A stretch of 64,000 bases of DNA from Citricoccus sp. K5 (GCF_902506195.1 NZ_LR732817.1:3501407-3565406); one strand, 5' to 3'. Counted from the first letter of the stretch, positions 7,880 through 16,883 are shown. Notes: generated by a model from the letters alone, not told the origin. Translations and numbers: made by a program.

Positions 7880-9475
7880 TCACCCCACCCGGAACCTCTC
7901 GAACACCGTGTACATGTAGTCCGTCCCGGTCTTCAGTGCCTCCACGAAGATCCGTTCGTCGTCGCCATGCATCCCGATCAGTTGCTCGTTGGACAGCACG
8001 TAGGGGTAGACGCCATATCCGGGGATGCCCTGGGCGCGCCAGGGGGCCAGGGAGGTTCCGGCCTCGAACAGGGCCGGAGCGAAGGCAGCATCCGGGTAGG
8101 TCTCCTCAGCCGCTCCGGACAGCGCGTGGAACAGATCGGTGTCGATGTCCGCCGGGGGAGCACCCCACGTCTGGTCCAACTCGTTGAGGTAGTCCTCCTC
8201 GCCCGTCCCCTCCGGGGCGGCGATGCTGACCTCCACGTCCCGCCGGGCCAACAGGGCTCGCACCTGTTTCAGGAATTCCCGGGGTTTCTGCCCTCCGGGA
8301 ACCGCGCGGCAGTTCAGCCGGGCCGTGGCACTGGAGGGGATCACGTTCTCCTTGTACCCGGCCTCCTGGATCACGAAGGCATGCGTGGTCCGCAGCAGGG
8401 CGCGGTGCAGGTAGGGGTAGTCGGAGCGGGAGACCACGAGCTTCTCGGCTCGTTCCCGCATCTTGGCGGACCGTGCCGAGAGCAGCATCCGGATGGCCTG
8501 GGCGAAACGTCGGTCATCGGTGGATGCGGCCAGGGCCTTGAAGTACTCGCGGGTCACATCGGTCAGGTGGACGGGTGCCTCCCAGTCGCCCAGGTCGGCC
8601 AGCGCCCGGGACAGCGTGACCATGGCCGCGTCCGGCATCGGCTTGGACGAATGTGTGGCGGTGCCGTCCGCGGTGATGTCCAGGTTGAAGTAGACCTTGT
8701 CCTGGCGGGTGGCCGTGATGAGCATCGGGGTGGTCGCGTCTCCCTGGGCCAGGAACCAGCCGCCCTCGGTCAGGACCGAACCGGCGTTGATCTTGTCCCA
8801 GTGGTTCTCGGCCAGCCACCGGGAGCCGAAGGATCCGGCCTCCTCATCGCAGTCCGTGAGGACGATGATGTCCCGATCGAATCGGGCTCCTTCCTGGAGG
8901 TGGCGCAGCAGGGCGCTGATGCTCGCGGCGTTCGCGCCCTTCATGTCCAGGGCGCCACGGCCGTACACCTCTCCGTCCCTCACCTCGCCGGAGAAGGGGT
9001 CCGCTGACCAGTTCTCCAGCTCCACGGGCACCACGTCCGAGTGTCCGAGCAGCAGCAGGGGCTCCGCGGCGCCGGTGCCGGCGATCCGCGCGATCAGGTG
9101 CACGTTGTCCGGTTGGGGCGTCTCGATGATCTCCGCATCCACGCCCGCCCGGTCCCAGACCGCTTTGAGCATCTCGGCATGCGGCCGGGTCTTGCCGCCC
9201 TGCCCGGAGTTCTGGGTGTCGAACGAGAGCATGCGTTGCAGCAGGTTCAGCGGATCTCTGTCCTCGGCCGGAATGGTCACGGCGGCGTTGGCGCGGGAGC
9301 TGGAGGTCAGCCCCGTGAGTGCTCCGGTGCCGATGGCCGTCGCCCCGAAAGCGGCGGCGCCCACCCCCAAGAACGTACGACGCCGGATGGCCGGCTTGGG
9401 CGCGACGGTCGCCGTTGCGGTCGAGTCACCGCCGGAGGTGGGAGTCGGGTCGGAGGATGCGGGTGATGGGCTCAT
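7880..9475 (-). CDS. Tat-exported M20 family metallopeptidase
   Basis: A 531-residue zinc peptidase. The N terminus carries RRRTFLGVGAAAFGATAIG, a twin-arginine signal with a hydrophobic stretch, ending near ANA. M20 marks follow: LLLGHSDVVPVE (metal His and Asp), GRGALDMKG (bridging Asp), DCDEEAGS (catalytic and metal Glu) and a dimerisation domain with HSSKPMPDAA. GAGGAGA precedes ATG. Members cleave dipeptides or N-acyl amino acids, so extracellular amide hydrolysis feeding the neighbouring amidohydrolase operon is plausible. It ends 3 bp from the stop of the LacI-type gene, convergently. Confidence 0.88.
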   Translation of the reverse strand: MSPSPASSDPTPTSGGDSTATATVAPKPAIRRRTFLGVGAAAFGATAIGTGALTGLTSSSRANAAVTIPAEDRDPLNLLQRMLSFDTQNSGQGGKTRPHAEMLKAVWDRAGVDAEIIETPQPDNVHLIARIAGTGAAEPLLLLGHSDVVPVELENWSADPFSGEVRDGEVYGRGALDMKGANAASISALLRHLQEGARFDRDIIVLTDCDEEAGSFGSRWLAENHWDKINAGSVLTEGGWFLAQGDATTPMLITATRQDKVYFNLDITADGTATHSSKPMPDAAMVTLSRALADLGDWEAPVHLTDVTREYFKALAASTDDRRFAQAIRMLLSARSAKMRERAEKLVVSRSDYPYLHRALLRTTHAFVIQEAGYKENVIPSSATARLNCRAVPGGQKPREFLKQVRALLARRDVEVSIAAPEGTGEEDYLNELDQTWGAPPADIDTDLFHALSGAAEETYPDAAFAPALFEAGTSLAPWRAQGIPGYGVYPYVLSNEQLIGMHGDDERIFVEALKTGTDYMYTVFERFRVG

Positions 9476-9531
9476 GGTGTCTCCTCAGGGTGGTGCAGAG
9501 GTGAGACGGCGAGGGATCAACACATGAGACG

Positions 9532-9551
9532 GATGTGGGATGAGTCACATC
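9532..9551. promoter_or_regulatory. Inverted repeat in divergent intergenic region
   Basis: GATGTG (9532-9537) and CACATC (9546-9551) form an interrupted 6-bp inverted repeat in the 204-bp gap between the divergent M20 peptidase and YdeI-like genes. It could be an operator or chance; nothing else in the gap stands out. Confidence 0.2.
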
Positions 9552-9679
9552 TTTGCATGACCTGCGGGGGGACTCAACGGGTACTTCTGCGGCCTCGCGG
9601 GGATCACCGTGACCTCGGTGCTCGTACGGTGGTGCCTGAGTAGGATGGCGAAGAATCAGACCGGCCACTAAGGACCTAC

Positions 9680-10276
9680 ATGAAGAACACGTCTGCAGTC
9701 GAGGAACCCGAGGTCCTGATCGTGGAGGACGTTGCGGCCTGGCGGGAGTGGCTGGATGCGCACGAGGAGAGTTCGGACGGCATCTGGCTGATGCTGGCCA
9801 AGAAGGGGGCGACCTCCCCGACGTCGCTGACCTACCAGCAGGCCCTGCGGGAAGCGTTGTGCAGCGGCTGGATCGACGGCCAGTCCAAGTCCATCGACGC
9901 CACCACCTACCGTCAGCGGTACACGCCGCGCCGCAAGGCCTCGATGTGGTCCCAGCGCAATGTCACGCTCGTGGCCGAGCTGATCGAGCAGGGGCGGATG
10001 CGGCCCCGGGGCCAGGCCGAGATTGACCGGGCGAAGACCGATGGCCGGTGGGACCGCGCCTACGCGGGCCCAGCCACGGCTGAGGTCCCGGAGGATCTGG
10101 CCGCCATGCTTGCCGCGTCACCGGCGGCTGCCGCCACCTTCGCCACCCTCAACGGCCAGAACCGGTACGCCATCCTGCATCGGGTCCTCACCGCGCCGAG
10201 CCCGACGAGCCGGACCAATCGGCTGGCCAAGCTGGTCGGCATGCTCGAACGCGGCGAGACGCCGTACCCGCAATAA
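9680..10276 (+). CDS. YdeI/OmpD-associated family protein
   Basis: A 198-residue cytoplasmic protein of the YdeI (bacteriocin-protection) family. The N-terminal half holds WREWLDAHEESSDGIWLML and the conserved YQQALREALCSGWIDGQSK; the C-terminal part is the short helical repeat with LPxDLAAxL-like and ARLAKLVGMLERG-like elements. Function in Actinobacteria is not established; it has been linked to antimicrobial tolerance. AAGGA stands 7 bases before ATG. It is a single gene, convergent with the hypothetical gene at 10382. Confidence 0.85.
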   Translation: MKNTSAVEEPEVLIVEDVAAWREWLDAHEESSDGIWLMLAKKGATSPTSLTYQQALREALCSGWIDGQSKSIDATTYRQRYTPRRKASMWSQRNVTLVAELIEQGRMRPRGQAEIDRAKTDGRWDRAYAGPATAEVPEDLAAMLAASPAAAATFATLNGQNRYAILHRVLTAPSPTSRTNRLAKLVGMLERGETPYPQ

Positions 10277-10381
10277 CGACACGTCCTCGGCAAACGTTGC
10301 GAGAAGGGGCCGCGCGGCGTCTCCGGAGTGACGGGCCGGCCGTCAGGGTGGTGATCAGGACTTGAGGCGCCAGCGCCCGCG

Positions 10382-11014
10382 TCAGCGGGGCAGGCGGACG
10401 GTGCTCGTCAGGGTCGTCAGGCTCGGCTGGGGCGGAGTGGAGCTGAAGCCGAACTCCGCCGGCGGATCCAGATCTGCCAGCCTGCCCAAGTCCTTTCCCG
10501 CCCAGGCGGCGGTGGAAGCCGTGATCCGGTGCAGGTCGCGAGCGGCGTACCACTCGAGGCGGTCGTTCCCCGCGCTGCCCAGAGTCCGGACGCCGGGCAT
10601 AGTCCATCGGGCCACCCGGTCGGTGATCCGCGCCATGGCCAGGCTGCGTCCCACCGGTCCGGGAACGGCACGCAGCATGTGGCCCAGCGGCGTCCGGCCA
10701 CCCACCTGGAAGGCCCACTCCAGGGGGCCGGCGGTGATGTGCCAGCGGGAGCCGGCGGCAGCGCCGGCGTCGGGCACCTGGACCTGGACCGGCACCTGAC
10801 GTACCTCGTCGAAGGTGTAGGTGGCCGCCACGAACTCGGCCACCCAGGCGTCCGGAGCGAGCAGGATCCGGTGGCCGTCCGGGCGCTGGACCATCACGTC
10901 CGCGAACGGCCCGTGCGGGGAACTCTCCCAGCGTCCGAGGACCAGCCGGGTCCCGCCCGTGGTGCCGGCGCCGGCGATGTGGCCGGTGAAGCGCAGCCGC
11001 GCCTGCCCCTTCAT
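10382..11014 (-). CDS. Hypothetical protein, actinobacterial
   Basis: A 210-residue soluble protein I do not recognise. It has no signal peptide or membrane segment. Features are a beta-rich first half with many aromatic residues (GRWESSPHGPFADVMVQ), GPVGRSLAMARITDRVARW in the middle, and a Pro-rich C-terminal tail. GAGAGGA lies 6 bases before ATG. It stands alone between the convergent YdeI-like gene and the peroxide operon. Confidence 0.7.
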   Translation of the reverse strand: MKGQARLRFTGHIAGAGTTGGTRLVLGRWESSPHGPFADVMVQRPDGHRILLAPDAWVAEFVAATYTFDEVRQVPVQVQVPDAGAAAGSRWHITAGPLEWAFQVGGRTPLGHMLRAVPGPVGRSLAMARITDRVARWTMPGVRTLGSAGNDRLEWYAARDLHRITASTAAWAGKDLGRLADLDPPAEFGFSSTPPQPSLTTLTSTVRLPR

Positions 11015-11082
11015 GGGAGTCCTCTCATGGTCCGCTCTCGGTGGCTCCGCATGCTCCTCTGTGGGCCCACCTTCTCACCTGA

Positions 11083-11568
11083 TCACTGCTCAGCGAGTGC
11101 CTTCTCGATCGCGCCGCGCATCTTCTCGGGGGCGGTGGTCGGAGCGAAGCGCTCGAGGACGGTCCCGTCCCGGCCGATCAGGAACTTGGTGAAGTTCCAC
11201 TTGACCGCGCCGCCGAGCAGCCCCGAGGTCTCCTGCCGCAACCAGGCGAACAGCGGGTGCGCGCCGGAGCCGTTGACCTCCACCTTGGCGAACATGGGGA
11301 AGTCGACGCCGTAGTTCAGCTGGCAGAACTCACTGGCCTCGGCGTCCGTGCCCGGCTCCTGGTGGGCGAATTGATTGCAGGGGAAGCCGAGTGTCACCAG
11401 CCCGCGGTCCCGGTAGTCGGAGTAGAGCTCCTGCAGACCCTCGAACTGCGGGGTCAGACCGCACTGGCTGGCCGTGTTGACCACGAGCACCACCTGCCCC
11501 GCGTAGTCGGACAGCGGCCGATCCTCGCCGGTAGCCGTGCGGGCCGTGAAGTCGGAGAGCGAGGGCAT
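11083..11568 (-). CDS. Glutathione peroxidase-type thiol peroxidase
   Basis: A 161-residue Cys-type GPx. The peroxidatic Cys is Cys36 in NTASQCGLTP, the family's second conserved region is GFPCNQFAHQEPG (Cys64, Gln66), and WNFTKFLI supplies the Trp/Asn of the active-site tetrad. Bacterial Cys-GPx enzymes usually take electrons from thioredoxin rather than glutathione, which actinobacteria lack. Start and ohr stop overlap, so it is the last gene of an ohrR-ohr-gpx operon and adds a second peroxidase to the same response. Confidence 0.92.
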   Translation of the reverse strand: MPSLSDFTARTATGEDRPLSDYAGQVVLVVNTASQCGLTPQFEGLQELYSDYRDRGLVTLGFPCNQFAHQEPGTDAEASEFCQLNYGVDFPMFAKVEVNGSGAHPLFAWLRQETSGLLGGAVKWNFTKFLIGRDGTVLERFAPTTAPEKMRGAIEKALAEQ

Positions 11569-11990
11569 CAGTCCTGCACCACGTTCACGGTGACATCAAT
11601 GTTCCCGCGGGTGGCATTGGAATAGGGGCAGACCTGGTGGGCCTTGTCCGCCAAGGTTTGCGCCTCGTCCCGAGGAAGGTCCGGGATGACCACCTCGAGG
11701 GTGACCTCCAGGCTGTAGCCGCCGTCGTCATTCGACCCGATGCCCACGCGGGCACCGACGCTGGACTCGCCGAGGTCCTTCTTCGCCTGGCGGGCCACTC
11801 CCTGCAAGGCCGAATGGAAACAGGCAGCGTAGCCGGCGGCGAAGAGTTGTTCCGGGTTGGCGCCGTCACCGGTGCCGCCCATCTCCTTCGGGGTGGCGAG
11901 GTCCAGGCTGATCGTGCCGTCGGCGGTCTGGGTGTGGCCGTTGCGGCCACTTCCGGTGGAGAGGGCTTCTGCGGTGTACACGGTCTTCAT
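11568..11990 (-). CDS. ohr: Organic hydroperoxide resistance protein Ohr
   Basis: A 140-residue OsmC/Ohr peroxidase that reduces organic hydroperoxides with lipoyl or dithiol reductants. The two active-site cysteines are Cys57 in YAACFHSAL and Cys121 in VCPYSN; the start MKTVYTAEALSTGSGRNGH and ANPEQLFAAGYAACF are classical Ohr. AAGGAGA precedes ATG. It lies 37 bp downstream of ohrR and overlaps gpx, hence induction by loss of OhrR binding at 12478-12504 is expected. Confidence 0.95.
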   Translation of the reverse strand: MKTVYTAEALSTGSGRNGHTQTADGTISLDLATPKEMGGTGDGANPEQLFAAGYAACFHSALQGVARQAKKDLGESSVGARVGIGSNDDGGYSLEVTLEVVIPDLPRDEAQTLADKAHQVCPYSNATRGNIDVTVNVVQD

Positions 11991-12027
11991 GGGGTCTCCT
12001 TGGGGTGAGGTTGGGTTGAGGTCGAGG

Positions 12028-12468
12028 TCAGGCGTCCGAGCCGGCGAACCGGCGGGAGAGATCCCGGAGGGTCATCAGGTCCTTCGGGGACAGCGCCACG
12101 GCGTCCTGTAGGCAGCCCTGGATCTCGGCGGCGCGCGAGCGGAGGGCTTGGCCTGCGGCGGTCAGGTGCACGGCGACCCGGCGGGCATCCGTCGACTGGC
12201 GCTCGCGGGTGATGAGGCCGTGCTCGTCCAGGCGCCGCAACAGTGGGGACAGCGTGCCGCTGTCCAGGTGCAGCCGATCACCGAGGGCGGAGACGGTCTG
12301 CCCGTCCTGCTCCCAGAGCACCAACAGCACGAGGTACTGCGGGTAGGTCAGGCCAAGCTCATCCAACAGGGGGCGGTAGGCCTGCTGAGCCGCCCGGGCG
12401 GCCGCATACAGGGCGAAGCACACCTGGTCCTCCAGGCGGACGGTGTCTTCCGGGGATGTGATGCTCAT
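12028..12468 (-). CDS. ohrR: MarR family regulator OhrR
   Basis: A 146-residue organic peroxide sensor. The reactive Cys is Cys17 in LEDQVCFALYAA, and the two Tyr in YRPLLDELGLTYPQYLVLLVLWE are those that normally hydrogen-bond it. The winged helix follows (LGDRLHLDSGTLSPLLRRL, DARRVAVHLT). ATG 12468 is preferred over ATG 12486, since the latter lies inside the operator palindrome; neither has a strong Shine-Dalgarno, so a short-leader transcript is possible. It heads the ohrR-ohr-gpx operon and should autorepress. Confidence 0.92.
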   Translation of the reverse strand: MSITSPEDTVRLEDQVCFALYAAARAAQQAYRPLLDELGLTYPQYLVLLVLWEQDGQTVSALGDRLHLDSGTLSPLLRRLDEHGLITRERQSTDARRVAVHLTAAGQALRSRAAEIQGCLQDAVALSPKDLMTLRDLSRRFAGSDA

Positions 12469-12477
12469 GGCGAAAGC

Positions 12478-12504
12478 ATTGCGCACTATTCAATTGTGCG
12501 CAAT
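12478..12504. promoter_or_regulatory. OhrR operator
   Basis: A 27-bp near-perfect palindrome: 9-bp arms ATTGCGCAC (12478-12486) and GTGCGCAAT (12496-12504) around TATTCAATT. The centre is of the CAATTGAAT type seen in OhrR sites. It lies 10 bp before the ohrR ATG and about 145 bp before the divergent alcohol dehydrogenase. Confidence 0.75.
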
Positions 12505-12647
12505 AGGCTGGGTGCGGCAGCACTGCCCACCGGCCAGCGATGTGCTTAGGGTTGGACGTGCGCCAGCCACCATCGTGGCGCCGGGGCGGTCCCCGCCTCG
12601 TCACTCACCACCGATGCACCACAAACGCATCACAGAGAGGTTGATTC

Positions 12648-13607
12648 ATGAAGGCCTGGCAGTTCGTTGGTACAGACAAGCCCCTGGAACTCAATGATGT
12701 CGCGGAGCCGAAGGCGGGTCCCGGGCAGGTCGTCGTGGACGTCAAGGCGTCCGGCGTCTGCCACTCCGATGTCACCACGATCGATGACCCGGGTTGGATG
12801 GCCCTCTTCCGGCACGGCCTGCCCCGCACCATGGGCCACGAATCCGCCGGCGTGATCAGCGAGGTCGGCGAGGGCATGGACCACTGGAAGGTCGGGGACC
12901 GCGTGGGCCTGGCCCCGGTGATGTCCGACGGCGACGCCCTGGGCTACGGCAAGTGGGACGGTGGCTTCGCCCCCCGAATGCTCGCCACGGACGACAACCT
13001 GGTCGCTCTCCCGGACGAGGTCGCCTTCGACCTCGGGGCCATGGCCACCGACGCCGGCCTGACCTCCTACCACGCGATGATGGCCGTCGGCGGCGCGAAG
13101 AAGGGTATGAAGGTCGGCGTCATCGGCCTGGGCGGACTGGGGTACATCGGGGCGCGCGCGGCGGCGCTGGTGGGCGCGGAGGTCTACGGGGCGGAGATCA
13201 ACCCGGAGACCCGGAAGCTCGCCGACGAGATCGGTCTGGCCGGCGTGGCCGACTCGATCGACACCTTCAAGGACCTGGGCCTCGACCTCATCGTCGACTA
13301 CGCCGGTTTCGGCACCACCACCTCGGCGGCCATCGAGACGCTGGCGGAGTTCGGCACCCTGGTCCAGGTCGGCATGGGCCGGCTCGAATCGACCATCAAC
13401 ACCTACCCGCTGATCGTCAATCAGCTGTCCATCAAGGGCTCCAAGTCCGGAACCAAGGAGGACCTGGCGGGCATCTACGAGCTGATGCGCTCCGGCCAGC
13501 TCAACCCGCCGATCAACCACATCACCCACGCCGACATCCCCGAAGCGATCGACAAGCTCCGCGTGGGCGGTGTGGTCGGCCGCTTCATCGCCATGTACGA
13601 GGACTGA
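12648..13607 (+). CDS. Zinc-binding alcohol dehydrogenase, MDR family
   Basis: A 319-residue medium-chain dehydrogenase. Catalytic zinc ligands are Cys38 in GVCHSD and His64-Glu65 in MGHESAG; the Rossmann motif is GLGGLG around residue 160. It oxidises alcohols or reduces aldehydes with NAD(P). Unlike AdhP-type enzymes (about 340 residues), it has no four-Cys structural zinc lobe: the region after GDRVGLAP reads through a Cys-free glycine-rich loop. AGAGAGG precedes ATG. It is divergent from the peroxide operon and convergent with the LuxR-type gene, 20 bp away. The substrate is unknown. Confidence 0.88.
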   Translation: MKAWQFVGTDKPLELNDVAEPKAGPGQVVVDVKASGVCHSDVTTIDDPGWMALFRHGLPRTMGHESAGVISEVGEGMDHWKVGDRVGLAPVMSDGDALGYGKWDGGFAPRMLATDDNLVALPDEVAFDLGAMATDAGLTSYHAMMAVGGAKKGMKVGVIGLGGLGYIGARAAALVGAEVYGAEINPETRKLADEIGLAGVADSIDTFKDLGLDLIVDYAGFGTTTSAAIETLAEFGTLVQVGMGRLESTINTYPLIVNQLSIKGSKSGTKEDLAGIYELMRSGQLNPPINHITHADIPEAIDKLRVGGVVGRFIAMYED

Positions 13608-13627
13608 GGCGCGGCCGGGCGCGATCC

Positions 13628-16600
13628 TCAGGGTGCGCTCGGACGGTTCTGGTCTGCCGGGACGCCGTCCTCGGGGCCGGCCCCGGACAGTGCCGGGACC
13701 AGCAGGGTCAGGGTGGCCGGCTGCAGAGCCTTTCGCAGTTCCACGCGACTGGTCATCCCGAGCTTCTCGAGGCAATTGCCGACGTGGTACTCCACCGTGC
13801 GCACGCTGAGGAACAGCTCGGTGGCGATCTCGCGATCGGCCTTGCCTTCAGCGACCGCGACGGCGATCTGCCGCTCGCGGGTGGAGAGCTCGGCCATCAA
13901 CCGGAATGCAGCCTGTGCCGGAGCCGAGACCGGTTCATGGGCGCGTTCTGCCCCTTGGCCCGCCGCCGGCCCGGTGGCTGTGTCCTCCTGCCGCTTCCGC
14001 AGGCCGGTGACGACTTCCTCCGCCGCACCCTGGAGTGGCATCGCGCCGCACCGCAGGAAGAAGTCGGCGGCCTGGCGGGCCCACCGGCCGGCGTCGCGCA
14101 TTCCTTCCTCGGGGCGCTCGCCGGTGCCCGTGCCGTCCATGGCGAGCCGGGACAGGTCCAGGGCCAGGAAGGCCCGGACCAGGGCATGGCCCCCACCGGG
14201 CGGGACATCCGGACCGATGCCGGCCACGTACGCAACCGGCTCGGCGTCCAGGGCGGCCAGGGCCTCCACCAACTGCTCCCGTGCCTCGTCCGGTTGAGCC
14301 CGCGCCCGGTACAGGGCGCCGAGCGTGGCCGCCTCCACAGCACGCAGGACGCCCTCCGGGGCGGAGTCCATGCCCTCCGTGGCGTGGACGGCGAGGGCCT
14401 GCAGGCGGTCCATCTGGCCGGTCTCCGCCAGGGCCCGCGCGTACAGGCAGACCGTGGTGAACCCGGCAGTGGCCCACCCCACCCGGGTGGACTCGATGAG
14501 CTGGAACTGACGCGCGGCCTCCGGGTGGTCACTGGCGAAGGTGGCGCCCATGGCGCGGGCGAAGGCCACGGCGCAGTCCACCACCTCACTGGTGGTGCCG
14601 GCGTCGGCCACCGCTCGCTGGAGCAATTGGCGGCCGGCCTGCTGTTCGCCACGGGCCAACGGCACCAGCGCTGCCGTGGCATAGGCGGAGCGGACCCCGG
14701 AATCGAGCGGTTGCATCAGGCAGCTGTCCACGGCCTGCGTGGCATGCTCCAGCGCACGGTCCCAGGCTCCCTGGTGGAAGGCCAACTGACTCAGGGTGGT
14801 CTCCAGGAACACCCGCTGCTCGCGGGGAACCTGGGCGTCCTGGGCTGTGGCATCGAGGATCCGGGAGGCGGCGGCCACCTCCCCTTGGGCGCGGAGGCGC
14901 GAGCCGATCACCGCCGAGATCACGCTCCGCACAGGTTTGGTTCCCGGGACGGGACGCAGGTCCTCCAGCAGGGATGTCATCTGTTCGGTGAACTCTCCCA
15001 CGCGGCTGCGGTCGCCATGCCGCAGGCCGGACCAGAGGGCGAGCAGGGCCTCCACGGAGCGCGCCTCACTCACCTGGCGCAGAGCCTGGGGGTCCTGCCG
15101 GGCAGCGTGCTCGAACTCGCGGCGCACCGGCACCAGCTCCGCCAACAGGGCATCGATGGTGCTGCCCACGGCGCCGAACCGCGCGGTGGCATAAGCGGTA
15201 CGTCCGGCAGCGGCCAGGGCATGGCCGAGCAGGAGCAGGCCGGCCCGCCCGGGATCGTCCTCCGGCAGGTGGAGGCCCTGCCGAATCTGGTCCACCGCCC
15301 CCTCCAGGTCCTCCGAGGCGAGCAGATCCCAGGCACGTGCCGCGCACCCTGAGCGGCTCTGGGGCAACCCGGCCAGGACATCCCGCAACTCGAGCACCAG
15401 GTCCGGCCTGCGGGCCAGAATGGTGGCGCGCAGCGCCAGAGTCAGGGCGACCGGATCCCCGGTCAACCGCAGGGCCTGATGGAAGTGGCCGAAGGCCGCC
15501 ACCCCGTCTCCGCGGCCCAGTGCCTCTCCTCCGTACTGCATCAGCGTCCGGACGAGCAGCGGCGTCTCCGCCGGCTCCGGGTCAAGCCGCTGTGCCTGGA
15601 CCCGGTGCCCGAGGGCCACCGGCCCGTTCAGGATCGGGGCGAGGATCCGGTGCAGTTCCGCACGACGCCTGGTCGGAAGCTGGGCCGCCACGAGCGTGGC
15701 CAGGTGCGGGTGGGACAGGGACACCGTGCCCGCGGTGTGCGTGATGCGTACCTGGTCGGAGTCCAGCAGACCATGATCCGGCAGGCCCGGGTACCCCAGC
15801 TCCACCAACGCGCCGCTCAGGTGCACGATGTGGAGTGGCTCGCCGGCCACCGCCAGCAGGCTGAGCGTGTCCCGCAGATGGTGTGAGACCGCCTCCAACG
15901 AGGACTGCAGGGCACGGCCGAACAGGCGCTGGGACGCATTCTGGCCCGTGCTCAGAGCCGCCATGGCATCCTGCAGGCGGCGGTGTCCCGGCGGGGCCTG
16001 GTCCAGCCACGCTGCCACCGCGCCCACCAGCAGGGGGACCCCGCCCGTGCCGCCGTGGACCTTGCGGGCGAAGTCCTCGGACACGGGGATACCCAGCCGC
16101 TCCCGCAGGACCTGCCGGCAGTCCGTGGCTCCCAACGGGTCCAGCTGAAGGTGGGTACCGCGGCGCCCTGAGGCCAGGAAGTGCTCGATGCCGACGGTGA
16201 GCTCGGAGGCCTGCGGGCGGAAGGTCAGGATGATCATGAAGGGCGCCGAGATCATGGCCTGGGCGCACCGCAACAGCACCTCGGCGGAGAACCGGTCCGC
16301 CCATTGGAGGTCCTCCACCACGGTGATCACCGACCCATCGGCCGTCTCCCCGAGCGTCTGGATGGTGTCGAGGACCACCTGCACGTAGTCCTCCACCGCA
16401 GTGGGCCACTGGGCCCGGTACTGGCCGGTGATGGTGGACAACAGACGCTGGATCAGCGCCCCGGGGACGTCCGCATCGGTGGGATACACCTCCACCGCCG
16501 GCAGCACATTGCGCTTGCCGTTGAGGAAGGTCTCCACCAGGGTGGTCTTGCCCATGCCGGCGGGGCCTTCGACGGCGACGAACTGGGGGACGCCGGTCTG

Positions 16601-16687
16601 CACCCGTTCCCACACGGCGTTCAAGCGCTGCAGGTCCGCCGTGCGGCCCGGCAACGTCTTGGACTGACCGTGTGGGTGCTGCGTCAT
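13628..16687 (-). CDS. Large AAA/LuxR-type (LAL) transcriptional regulator
   Basis: About 1019 residues from ATG 16687, which has AGGGG 8 bases upstream (the frame is open to 16798). An N-terminal AAA domain carries Walker A GPAGMGKTT and a Walker B-like VVEDLQWAD; the middle 600 residues are helical repeats of the MalT/TPR kind; the C terminus is a LuxR HTH (LSTRERQIAVAVAEGKADRE, then SVRTVEYHVGNCLEKLG). LAL regulators are ATP-dependent activators responding to metabolites. The target is not visible; the 30-bp palindrome at 16791 in front of it may be autoregulatory. Confidence 0.9.
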   Translation of the reverse strand: MTQHPHGQSKTLPGRTADLQRLNAVWERVQTGVPQFVAVEGPAGMGKTTLVETFLNGKRNVLPAVEVYPTDADVPGALIQRLLSTITGQYRAQWPTAVEDYVQVVLDTIQTLGETADGSVITVVEDLQWADRFSAEVLLRCAQAMISAPFMIILTFRPQASELTVGIEHFLASGRRGTHLQLDPLGATDCRQVLRERLGIPVSEDFARKVHGGTGGVPLLVGAVAAWLDQAPPGHRRLQDAMAALSTGQNASQRLFGRALQSSLEAVSHHLRDTLSLLAVAGEPLHIVHLSGALVELGYPGLPDHGLLDSDQVRITHTAGTVSLSHPHLATLVAAQLPTRRRAELHRILAPILNGPVALGHRVQAQRLDPEPAETPLLVRTLMQYGGEALGRGDGVAAFGHFHQALRLTGDPVALTLALRATILARRPDLVLELRDVLAGLPQSRSGCAARAWDLLASEDLEGAVDQIRQGLHLPEDDPGRAGLLLLGHALAAAGRTAYATARFGAVGSTIDALLAELVPVRREFEHAARQDPQALRQVSEARSVEALLALWSGLRHGDRSRVGEFTEQMTSLLEDLRPVPGTKPVRSVISAVIGSRLRAQGEVAAASRILDATAQDAQVPREQRVFLETTLSQLAFHQGAWDRALEHATQAVDSCLMQPLDSGVRSAYATAALVPLARGEQQAGRQLLQRAVADAGTTSEVVDCAVAFARAMGATFASDHPEAARQFQLIESTRVGWATAGFTTVCLYARALAETGQMDRLQALAVHATEGMDSAPEGVLRAVEAATLGALYRARAQPDEAREQLVEALAALDAEPVAYVAGIGPDVPPGGGHALVRAFLALDLSRLAMDGTGTGERPEEGMRDAGRWARQAADFFLRCGAMPLQGAAEEVVTGLRKRQEDTATGPAAGQGAERAHEPVSAPAQAAFRLMAELSTRERQIAVAVAEGKADREIATELFLSVRTVEYHVGNCLEKLGMTSRVELRKALQPATLTLLVPALSGAGPEDGVPADQNRPSAP

Positions 16688-16790
16688 GGCGTATCCCCTG
16701 CTGGTTGATCGGACCACCCAGGACCCGGGCGCGCGTGAGCCACGGCGTGGGTTCGTCTGCGGCCATGATAGGTGCATCGCCGGGCGGCGT

Positions 16791-16820
16791 CCGGCCACGT
16801 CAGGTTGATGACGTGGCCGG
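16791..16820. promoter_or_regulatory. 30-bp palindrome between divergent genes
   Basis: Perfect 12-bp arms CCGGCCACGTCA (16791-16802) and TGACGTGGCCGG (16809-16820) with a 6-base spacer. It lies between the LAL regulator (start 16687, minus) and the GNAT gene (start 16884, plus), so it is not at a transcript end and is better explained as an operator. Confidence 0.5.
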
Positions 16821-16883
16821 CTCTGGGCAATCCGACCGCGGGCACGCTGGCCGAGGGTGCGTGACCCGGGAGACTATAGACCC

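Noticed and set aside
12794-15352. Plus-strand open frame of 852 codons
   Set aside because: Runs across the alcohol dehydrogenase in a wrong frame and antisense to the LAL regulator; no recognisable domains.
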